From EA-27 sp964396265 (lineage in GTDB: Archaea; Thermoplasmatota; Thermoplasmata; RBG-16-68-12; EA-27): a stretch of 64,000 nt of DNA. Positions 49,208-55,841 of the stretch are shown here, in pieces; positions within the stretch are counted from its first letter, which is position 1; the number at the start of each line of letters is the position of its first letter. The stretch is taken from the NCBI GenBank assembly GCA_964396265.1, contig CAYNEM010000014.1:1-64000 (forward strand), read 5' to 3'. A program made the position numbers and the translations under genes. The notes below the pieces were generated by a model. The model worked only from the letters and a program-made list of their open reading frames with translations. It did not search any database and was not told where the DNA came from.

Positions 49208-49908
49208 GAAAGATGGACGTGGTTCCGACGGGCGTGGATGGGCTGGACGAGATGTTGAGCGGGGGCATTCCTCGGGGGCACGTCGTCGCGCTCCTGGGTT
49301 CGTTCGGGACGGGGAAGACGACGTTCGCCCTCCAGTTCCTCATGCAGGGCCTGATCAACGGGGAGAAGGGGATCTTCATCTCCCTCGAGGAGGACGTGGA
49401 GTCGATCGTCAAGACCGCCAGCGCGTATGGATGGGACTTACGATCCCATGTCGACGACAAGACCGCCGCTCTGATCAAGCTGGAGCCCGCGGATGCGAAG
49501 GCGACGGCGACGCGCGTGAAGTCCGAGCTCCCCACGTTCATCAAGACGTTCGGTGCGCAGCGCATCGTGATCGACTCCGTCTCCTTGCTCTCGATGATGT
49601 TCCCGGACGAGGTCGAGCAGCGCACGCGGCTGTTCGCCCTGTGCGACCAGATCCGAAAGACGGGCGCGACCGCCGTCATGACCGCGGAGGTGAAGGACGA
49701 CAATCCCCGCTCGTCGCGCGACGGGCTCGTCGAGTACGTGAGCGACGGCGTGATCAGCCTGCGACTCATCGAGCGAACGAACGGCGAAGTGCAGCCGGCG
49801 GTGCAGGTCGTGAAGATGCGACGATTGAAGCATTCGCGCTACATCAAGCCATACAGCCTCACGGACGTCGGCGCCGTCGTCCATGTCGAGGCGGAAGTGT
49901 TCGCGTAG
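49204..49908 (+). CDS. KaiC-like ATPase
   Basis: A 234-residue single-domain KaiC-like ATPase. VPTGVDGLDEMLSGGIPRGH is the family start, GSFGTGKTT (32-40, K38) an intact P-loop, and IVIDSVSLLSM the Walker B. Archaeal members regulate chemotaxis, motility or signal pathways, but the target is not visible here. It begins at GTG, overlapping the stop of the degenerate partner by 4 bp. A converging gene lies 39 bp away. Confidence 0.88.
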   Translation: MRKMDVVPTGVDGLDEMLSGGIPRGHVVALLGSFGTGKTTFALQFLMQGLINGEKGIFISLEEDVESIVKTASAYGWDLRSHVDDKTAALIKLEPADAKATATRVKSELPTFIKTFGAQRIVIDSVSLLSMMFPDEVEQRTRLFALCDQIRKTGATAVMTAEVKDDNPRSSRDGLVEYVSDGVISLRLIERTNGEVQPAVQVVKMRRLKHSRYIKPYSLTDVGAVVHVEAEVFA

Positions 49909-49927
49909 GACGCCCGCTTGCGGGATG

Positions 49928-49939
49928 GAAAAAGAAAGG
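49928..49939 (-). terminator. T-rich terminator after the tail-tube-like gene
   Basis: On the minus strand the stop (49950-49948) is followed by CCCGCCCCCCTTTCTTTTTCC, a pyrimidine run with a T5 of the kind that terminates archaeal transcription. A short hairpin CCCGC/GCGGG lies next to it. Confidence 0.5.
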
Positions 49940-49947
49940 GGGGCGGG

Positions 49948-50463
49948 CTACCGGCCCACCCAGTCCCCATGCTCGAACACGACGAGGACCTCCTCGATCG
50001 CGATCTCCATCTTGCCTGCGTCCAGCGTCGGTCCGGTCCACTTCGTCGGCCAAGCCTCGAAGAAGTTGTACCTCATCTTCTCAACTCCCTTGCTGTCGTA
50101 CATGATGATCGACCCGCTCTTCCGTTCGACGTTGCCGCTGACGACCTCCTGATACCAGTTCCACAGCTCTGGGCCCTCCGCCAGCCCCCGTTTGAGGACG
50201 AGCGGCCCGCACCTCGTCACGCCCGGCAGCAGTCGAATCGTGTCGTCGGGCCGAAGCTCTTCGAACACCTCGGTCTCGCAGCGCATCCCCGAGACCTCCT
50301 TGAAGCCGCCCATGATGACGCCGTCGATTTCGACCTTGAAATTGTTGATCAGGAGCGCGTCCTTCTTCGGTCCCGCGGGAGCCTGCACGGTGAGCGCCAC
50401 GAGTAGCACGATGACCATCAGCGCTATCACTCCCGACGCAACCTTATCCTTCAGTTTCCTCAC
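49948..50463 (-). CDS. Phage-tail-tube-like protein (T4 gp19 / TIGR02241 type) with N-terminal membrane/export segment
   Basis: A 171-residue protein. Residues about 37-165 match the tail-tube family line by line: NNFKVEIDGVIMGGFKEVSG, RLLPGVTRCGPLVLKRGL, ELWNWYQEVVSGNVERKSGS, and FFEAWPTKWTGPTLDAGKME with the invariant AWP.KW. The family forms the tube of phages and contractile injection systems. Unlike those, residues 9-28 (ASGVIALMVIVLLVALTVQ) are an export signal or anchor. No sheath, baseplate, spike or AAA+ gene is within 14 kb on either side. Start: a perfect Shine-Dalgarno GGAGGTGA lies over the GTG at 50463, and CTG 50454 is 5 nt after it, so that CTG may be the real start. Confidence 0.82.
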   Translation of the reverse strand: MRKLKDKVASGVIALMVIVLLVALTVQAPAGPKKDALLINNFKVEIDGVIMGGFKEVSGMRCETEVFEELRPDDTIRLLPGVTRCGPLVLKRGLAEGPELWNWYQEVVSGNVERKSGSIIMYDSKGVEKMRYNFFEAWPTKWTGPTLDAGKMEIAIEEVLVVFEHGDWVGR

Positions 50464-50594
50464 CTCCTCCCCTCAAGGGCCCCTGGGTACTGTCGCGCCC
50501 CCCCTCGGCGCCCCATCCCGAGGTCCGGGAAGCCCACGTCCCATTTAGCGGTTTGCGCCGGAACCGCTATGAGACCGGGACCGTTCCCCCCGCC

Positions 50595-51509
50595 GTGAAA
50601 TTCCTCCGGAAGGGGAAGGTCAAAGAGGTCTACGAGGTCTCCGACACGGAGCTCGAGTTCCACTTCACGGACCAGATCAGCGTCTTCGACAAGGTCATCC
50701 CGAGCCTGGTCCCCCACAAGGGGGAGACGCTGTGCCGGACGAGCGCCCACTGGTTCCGCGTCGCGGAGTCGATGGGGGTGAAGTCCCACTTCCTCCGCGT
50801 CCTCGACGGGGACCGGATGCGCGTGCGGCGCGTGGAGATCATCCACGACTACGCGAAGATCACCGCCAAGACGACGAACTTCCTCATCCCGCTCGAGGTG
50901 ATCGCGCGGTATTATGTCGCAGGTTCGCTCCACGACCGACTGCAAAAGCGCAGACTCCGACCGGAGGAGCTCGGGTTCGCGAGGGGGCACGAGCCAAGGT
51001 ATGGGGAGGCGCTCCCGCAACCGTTCGTGGAGGCGACGACGAAACTCGAGGCGGTGGACCGCGAACTGACGCTGGAGGAGGCCCTGCGGATCTCGAGCCT
51101 CTCCCGGGACGAATACGGGGAATTACAGCAACTCGTCCTCCGGATCGACGAGCGGATGAACGTGGACGTGCGGAATCGAGGGCTGATCCATGTCGACGGG
51201 AAGAAGGAGTTCGCGTTCGACGAGCACCGGGAGCTCATGGTCATCGACACCTTCGGGACCGCGGACGAGGACCGCTTCTGGGACTTGGCCGCGTACGAGG
51301 CCGGGAAACAGGTCGAGCTCAGCAAGGAGTTCGTGCGTCAACACTACCGCCAAACCGGGTACCACGAGGCGCTGATGGACGCGCGCGCGGCGGATCGGGA
51401 GGAGCCCGAGATCCCCGCCCTCCCTGAGGACGTGCTGCGGCAGGTCAGCGACCTCTATGTCTCCCTTTTCGAACGGATCACGGGAGAGACGTTCCGGGAA
51501 GGAACATAG
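50595..51509 (+). CDS. purC: Phosphoribosylaminoimidazole-succinocarboxamide synthase
   Basis: SAICAR synthase of purine synthesis, joining CAIR and aspartate with ATP. The 304-residue chain is the long form (as in yeast Ade1). It begins FLRKGKVKEVYEVSD (family GK.K.vYe), has SVFDKVIPSLVPHKGE and the signature KTTNFLIPLEVIARYYVAGS, then VDGKKEFAFDEHRELMVIDT. GTG 50595 gives a normal family start; the TTG at 50553 adds 14 unlike residues. A TATA-like CATTTAGCG lies at 50540-50549. Confidence 0.92.
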   Translation: MKFLRKGKVKEVYEVSDTELEFHFTDQISVFDKVIPSLVPHKGETLCRTSAHWFRVAESMGVKSHFLRVLDGDRMRVRRVEIIHDYAKITAKTTNFLIPLEVIARYYVAGSLHDRLQKRRLRPEELGFARGHEPRYGEALPQPFVEATTKLEAVDRELTLEEALRISSLSRDEYGELQQLVLRIDERMNVDVRNRGLIHVDGKKEFAFDEHRELMVIDTFGTADEDRFWDLAAYEAGKQVELSKEFVRQHYRQTGYHEALMDARAADREEPEIPALPEDVLRQVSDLYVSLFERITGETFREGT

Positions 51510-51559
51510 AAAAGGGCTATATCGGGGCCGCCCATTCCACGCGAGTTGGGGTCCCCGCC

Positions 51560-52477
51560 ATGGAAAACGTCGTCTACATCGACGGGAAGTTTCTCCCTCA
51601 GTCGGAGGCGAAAGTCACGGTCTTCGACCACGGCCTCCTCTACGGGGACGGCGTGTTCGAGGGCATCCGTGCGTACAACCGCCGCGTGTTCCGGCTCGAA
51701 CGGCACGTGGAGCGGATGTGCCAGAGCGCGAAGGCGATCGACCTCACGATCCCGCACACCCCCGAAGCGTTCGTCGGGATCATCCTGGAGACCTGCCGCC
51801 GCAACAACGTCGTCGACGGATACATCCGTCCGATCGTCACGCGCGGGCCCGGGGACCTCGGGCTCGACCCCCGGAAGTGCACGCGGGGCCCGACCGTCGT
51901 CGTGATCGCGAACCCGGGGATCGCGTTGTACCCGAAGGAAAAGTACGAGCAGGGCCTGCGACTCGTGACCTCTTCGTACCGCCGAGTGCCGCCCCAGTCC
52001 CTCAGCCCGAGCATCAAGTCCCTCAACTACCTGAACCAAATCATGGCGAGGATCGAGGCGAACCAGTACGGCGCGGACGAGGCGCTCATGCTCGACATCC
52101 ACGGGTACGTGTCGGAAGCGAGCGCGGACAACTTCTTCATCGTGCGCAACCACGGGGTCGTGACTCCGCCGACGCAGACGAACCTGCCCGGGGTGACGCG
52201 CGAAGTCGTCCTGGAGCTGGCGGAGAAGCTCGGAATCCATGGGGAGGAGAAGCCGTTCACCCTGTACGACGTCTGGGCGGCTAACGAGGCGTTCATCACG
52301 GGGACGGCGGCTGAGATTGGCCCAGTCGTCGAGGTCGACGGTCGGAAGATCGGGGACGGGACGCCGGGGGAGATCACGAAGCAGCTCGTGAAGGCGTTCC
52401 GGGAACTCGTGACGACGACCGGGACGCCGATCTACCCGAACCCCCGCGGGGCCAAGGCGGCCCGCACATCGCGGTAA
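51560..52477 (+). CDS. ilvE: Branched-chain amino-acid aminotransferase
   Basis: Fold-type IV PLP transaminase between Leu/Ile/Val and their 2-oxo acids. The 305-residue length is normal. PLP Lys is K153 (SIKSLNYL); DHGLLYGDGVFEGIRAY, the YVSEASADNFFIV Glu/Ser site and GTAAEIGPVVEVDGR are conserved. It probably feeds amino-acid fermentation together with acyl-CoA dehydrogenase and sucCD. TATA-like GCTATATCG (51517-51525) is about 40 bp before the ATG. Confidence 0.93.
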   Translation: MENVVYIDGKFLPQSEAKVTVFDHGLLYGDGVFEGIRAYNRRVFRLERHVERMCQSAKAIDLTIPHTPEAFVGIILETCRRNNVVDGYIRPIVTRGPGDLGLDPRKCTRGPTVVVIANPGIALYPKEKYEQGLRLVTSSYRRVPPQSLSPSIKSLNYLNQIMARIEANQYGADEALMLDIHGYVSEASADNFFIVRNHGVVTPPTQTNLPGVTREVVLELAEKLGIHGEEKPFTLYDVWAANEAFITGTAAEIGPVVEVDGRKIGDGTPGEITKQLVKAFRELVTTTGTPIYPNPRGAKAARTSR

Positions 52478-52512
52478 GGCTAAATCCGCATCGCCCATCG
52501 CCCCCAGGCCGC

Positions 52513-53619
52513 ATGAAGTTCTACGAGCACAAGGCTCACGAGATCTTCCGGAGGTACGGAATCCCCGTGCCCCGTGGCGTTTTGGCAACGACGCCGGAGG
52601 ACCTCGTGGACCCGCCCCTTCCGTGCGCCGTCAAGGCGCAGGTCCTCGTGGGCGGGCGCGGCAAGGCCGGCGGTATTCGGTTCGCGCAGACCGTCGCGGA
52701 GGCGCGTCAGGCGGCGGGTGCGATCCTCGGAATGACGATCGGGCCGTACACGGTCAAGCAAGTCTACGCGCAGGAGATGCTCGATATCGCGCAGGAGCTG
52801 TATCTCTCCATCGCCATCGACCGCTCCGCGCGTGCGCCCCTCCTGATGGCCAGCGCCCTTGGCGGCGTGGAGATCGAGTCCGTCCCCGTGGACAAGCTGT
52901 TCCGGATGCACGTCCCGCCGCTCGTCGGCCTCCAGCCCTATGTGCTTCGCGCTCTCGCGAGGAAGTTGGCGCTCCCGAAGGAGGTCGCCACCCAGGTCTC
53001 CGACGTCACGCGAAAAGCGTACGCCCTGTTCAAGGGCGAGGACGCGGAGCTCGTGGAGATCAACCCGTTGGCGGTGCTGAAGGACGGACGCGTCGTCGCG
53101 GGTGACGCGAAGCTCGTCGTCGACGACAACGCGGAGTACCGCCACCCCGCGTACGCGGAGCTCGACCAGGACCGGACGCCGCTGGAGGAGGAGGCGCACG
53201 ATAAGGGCATCACGTTCATCCAGCTCGACGGGGACATCGGCGTGATCGCGAACGGCGCGGGGCTCACGATGGCGACGCTGGACGTGCTGAACAAGAAGGG
53301 CGGCCGGGGCGGCGCGTTCCTCGACCTTGGCGGCACGGACGACCCGGAGAAGGTGAAGCAGGCGTTCGAGATCCTCCTGAAGGCCGAGCCGTCCGTGATC
53401 TTCTTGAACATCTTTGGCGGCATCACGAAGGCGGACACGGTCGCAGTCGGTGCGGAAGACGCACTGAAAGCGTTCGGGACGAAGGTCCCCGTGGTCGCGC
53501 GCATCAAGGGCGTCAACGAAGCGAAGGCGAAGGAGATCCTCGCGGACGCGGGGATGCATTCCGTCGAGGACTTGGAGGAAGGCGCAGAGTTGGCGGTGAA
53601 GCTGCGGGGGACTCTCTGA
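52513..53619 (+). CDS. sucC: Succinate-CoA ligase (ADP-forming), beta subunit
   Basis: ATP-grasp subunit of succinyl-CoA synthetase. It has KAQVLVGGRGKAGGIRFA at the nucleotide site, and the C-terminal domain ILLKAEPSVIFLNIFGGITK with FGGI. ATG 52513 is about 28 bp after a TATA-like GGCTAAATC. Five copies of TTGGCGG (52859, 53068, 53327, 53414, 53590) lie in this gene. It overlaps sucD by one base (TGATG). Confidence 0.94.
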   Translation: MKFYEHKAHEIFRRYGIPVPRGVLATTPEDLVDPPLPCAVKAQVLVGGRGKAGGIRFAQTVAEARQAAGAILGMTIGPYTVKQVYAQEMLDIAQELYLSIAIDRSARAPLLMASALGGVEIESVPVDKLFRMHVPPLVGLQPYVLRALARKLALPKEVATQVSDVTRKAYALFKGEDAELVEINPLAVLKDGRVVAGDAKLVVDDNAEYRHPAYAELDQDRTPLEEEAHDKGITFIQLDGDIGVIANGAGLTMATLDVLNKKGGRGGAFLDLGGTDDPEKVKQAFEILLKAEPSVIFLNIFGGITKADTVAVGAEDALKAFGTKVPVVARIKGVNEAKAKEILADAGMHSVEDLEEGAELAVKLRGTL

Positions 53620-54497
53620 TGTCGGTCCTCCTCGACGCGAACACGCGCCTCATGGTCCAGGGGATCACGGGCCACCAGGGGCAATTCCACACGCGCGCGA
53701 TGCTCGACTTCGGGACGAAAGTCGTCGCGGGCGTCACGCCGGGCAAGGGTGGCACGGACGTCCACGCGGTCCCCGTGTTCGATTCCTGCGAGGAGGCCGT
53801 GTCCGTGACGGGCGCGAACGCCTCCGTCGTGTTCGTCCCCGCCCCATACGCGAAGGACGCCGCGATCGAGGCGATGGAGTCCGGCGTGAAGCTCCTCGCG
53901 ATCATCACGGAGCGAATCCCCGTGCACGACTGCCTCGACCTCATGCCATACGCACGGGCGAAGGGCGTCACCGTCATCGGTCCGAACTGCCCGGGGATCG
54001 CCACCGCCGGCGTCGCAAAGGCCGGCATCCTGCCAAACCAGATCTTCATGCCGGGTCCCTGGGGCGTCGTCTCTCGCAGCGGGACGCTCACGTACGAGAT
54101 CGTCGATGCGATGACGCGCTCGGGACTCGGCCAGACGACGTGCGTCGGGATCGGCGGCGATCCGATCAACGGGACAAACATGGTCGAAGCGCTCACGTTG
54201 TTCGAGCGAGACCCGGAGACGAAGGGCGTGGTCCTTGTCGGAGAGATTGGCGGGACTGCAGAGGAAGAGGCCGCGCGGTTCGCGAGGACGATGTCGAAAC
54301 CCGTGTTCGCCTACGTCGCCGGCAGGACCGCGCCGCCAGGGAAGCGCATGGGCCACGCGGGCGCAATCATCCAGCAAGGGATGGGGACCGCGGAGAGCAA
54401 GGTGAAGGCGTTCGAGGAGGCGGGTGTGCCTGTCGCGGAGTATCCCCGAGAAATCCCGGACCTAATTCGATCGTCGCTGTCGAAGAGGGCGGGTTAG
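53619..54497 (+). CDS. sucD: Succinate-CoA ligase (ADP-forming), alpha subunit
   Basis: CoA-binding and phospho-histidine subunit, 292 residues. The catalytic His is H246 in MGHAGAIIQQGMGT, the same number as in E. coli SucD; MVQGITGHQGQFHTRAM and TVIGPNCPGI are typical. It works with the upstream sucC to give ATP and succinate in the TCA cycle or reverse. Confidence 0.95.
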   Translation: MSVLLDANTRLMVQGITGHQGQFHTRAMLDFGTKVVAGVTPGKGGTDVHAVPVFDSCEEAVSVTGANASVVFVPAPYAKDAAIEAMESGVKLLAIITERIPVHDCLDLMPYARAKGVTVIGPNCPGIATAGVAKAGILPNQIFMPGPWGVVSRSGTLTYEIVDAMTRSGLGQTTCVGIGGDPINGTNMVEALTLFERDPETKGVVLVGEIGGTAEEEAARFARTMSKPVFAYVAGRTAPPGKRMGHAGAIIQQGMGTAESKVKAFEEAGVPVAEYPREIPDLIRSSLSKRAG

Positions 54498-54565
54498 GCG
54501 GAGCTCCCTGGTCATCTGAGCTATCCAAGCCTCAAGCGTCGCACGGCTCTTCCATCGGCACTCCC

Positions 54566-55669
54566 CTAAAGGAGTAGAGCCGCGATGGCGACTACGCCTG
54601 CGACCACGGCCGCGATGATGCCGACCTTGACCCACGAGATCGGAGCCTCGCCCTGGACCTCACCCGTCTGACCGTTCACCACGAACCGGTACGTCTTGGA
54701 TCCGAACATGTACGCGGCGACGTACATCGGGAGCAGCATATGCTTCCACGTGATCCCGCTGAGCCGCGTGTTCACGCGCAGGCCGCGCTGGGTGTCGCCG
54801 TCGAGAGCCTTCGAGCACTCCTTCTGCTCGCTCGAGACGATTTGGCCCTTCGCGTTGTTCCAGCCCTCCTTCGGCTCGACGGAGTACTCCTCCGCGAGGA
54901 ACCCGGCGAGGAACCGCGGGTCGTAGCCGACGAGCGCGTTGAGGTGGAACGGGTACGCCTTCGACACGATGTTCGTCGGCAGGCCTTTCGACGCGCAGAT
55001 GAGCACGTCGTTGTAGAACTGGTTGTGGCGGCCGGACCGGTGCTCCCACCGGACGCGGCGCTCCTGCCCCTGGACCGTCGTGGGCCGGCCGTTCTGCATG
55101 ACCGTGCGCGGGACCGTCACGTTGTAGTATTGGCCCCTCTCGCCTGACCAGTCCGAGTCCGCCTGGGCGTCGTACGTGAAGAACGGCGTGTACAGCCCGT
55201 CGATCTTCGCGAGCTGTGCCATCCTCTTCAGCTCCCCCGGCGCAAGCCACCGGGACCGGAGCCAGGTCCGGAACTTCTGCGTGGCGGCGTCCGCGGTCAC
55301 CTGGAACGGCAGCACGGATTCGGGGCGGACCATGTTGGGGTTGCTCGGCTGCTCGAACACGACGTCGGAGCCGCAGTACGGGCATCGCGTCGCCGTCGTG
55401 GCCGGGGGGAAGTCCACCGTGGCGGAGCACGCCTTGCACTTGAACGAACGCGTCTGCGCGCCGAAGCCCGTCTGCGTCGTCGTCGCGACGAGGTCGAGCT
55501 CCTGGATGCTGTGCTCGACGATCGCCTTCGCCTCGACCACGATCTCGTTCTCCGTGCCGCAGTACTGGCACTTGAGGGAGGGCGTGCCGGGCGCGTAGTC
55601 GAGGTTCGCGCCGCAGTTCTTGCACGGGAACTGATGGGAGCCGGAGGCCTGGGGGGCGGGGGCGTTCAT
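54566..55669 (-). CDS. Zinc-ribbon membrane protein, unknown function
   Basis: A 367-residue protein. Two zinc ribbons lie at the N-terminus (FPCKNCGANLDYAP..LKCQYCG at 16-38 and FKCKACSATVDFP..TRCPYCG at about 75-100). A large middle region (about 120-320; LAKIDGLYTPFFTYDAQADS, AYPFHLNALVGYDPRFLAGF) is of unknown fold. A C-terminal membrane helix VKVGIIAAVVAGVVAIAALL ends it. The ribbons are similar to those of PriA-like proteins, but this is not a helicase. Probably tail-anchored in the cytoplasmic membrane. Confidence 0.75.
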   Translation of the reverse strand: MNAPAPQASGSHQFPCKNCGANLDYAPGTPSLKCQYCGTENEIVVEAKAIVEHSIQELDLVATTTQTGFGAQTRSFKCKACSATVDFPPATTATRCPYCGSDVVFEQPSNPNMVRPESVLPFQVTADAATQKFRTWLRSRWLAPGELKRMAQLAKIDGLYTPFFTYDAQADSDWSGERGQYYNVTVPRTVMQNGRPTTVQGQERRVRWEHRSGRHNQFYNDVLICASKGLPTNIVSKAYPFHLNALVGYDPRFLAGFLAEEYSVEPKEGWNNAKGQIVSSEQKECSKALDGDTQRGLRVNTRLSGITWKHMLLPMYVAAYMFGSKTYRFVVNGQTGEVQGEAPISWVKVGIIAAVVAGVVAIAALLL

Positions 55670-55742
55670 CCTCCGAGCGATTTCCGGGCCCGTTAAGAAG
55701 GTTCCGACGCGAATCGCGCGCGTGATAGGCCGTGTCCGCGGT

Positions 55743-55765
55743 CACGCGCGCGCACGCGCGCGCGT
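55743..55765. other. Alternating purine-pyrimidine (Z-DNA-prone) tract upstream of topA
   Basis: Twenty-three bases alternate pyrimidine and purine, almost all CG steps (CACGCGCGCGCACGCGCGCG). Such tracts flip to Z-DNA under negative supercoiling. It lies 77-99 bp before the first topoisomerase start and just before its promoter. Confidence 0.5.
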
Positions 55766-55779
55766 TGGGTCCGGTCTCC

Positions 55780-55807
55780 CCGCCAATCACCGCCAAACCA
55801 TTAAATA
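55780..55807 (+). promoter_or_regulatory. Promoter of the first topA gene with two CCGCCAA copies
   Basis: CCGCCAA occurs at 55780-55786 and 55790-55796, immediately followed by ATTAAATA (55800-55807). The TATA element is about 38 bp before the ATG at 55842. Confidence 0.55.
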
Positions 55808-55841
55808 GAGCGCGCCGGTGTGTCGCGGCCCGTCGCCGGCC

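Noticed and set aside
49948..50463. Remnant prophage around the tail-tube homologue
   Set aside because: Neighbours on both sides are housekeeping (KaiC-like, purC), base composition is unchanged and no integrase, capsid or att-like repeat is visible.
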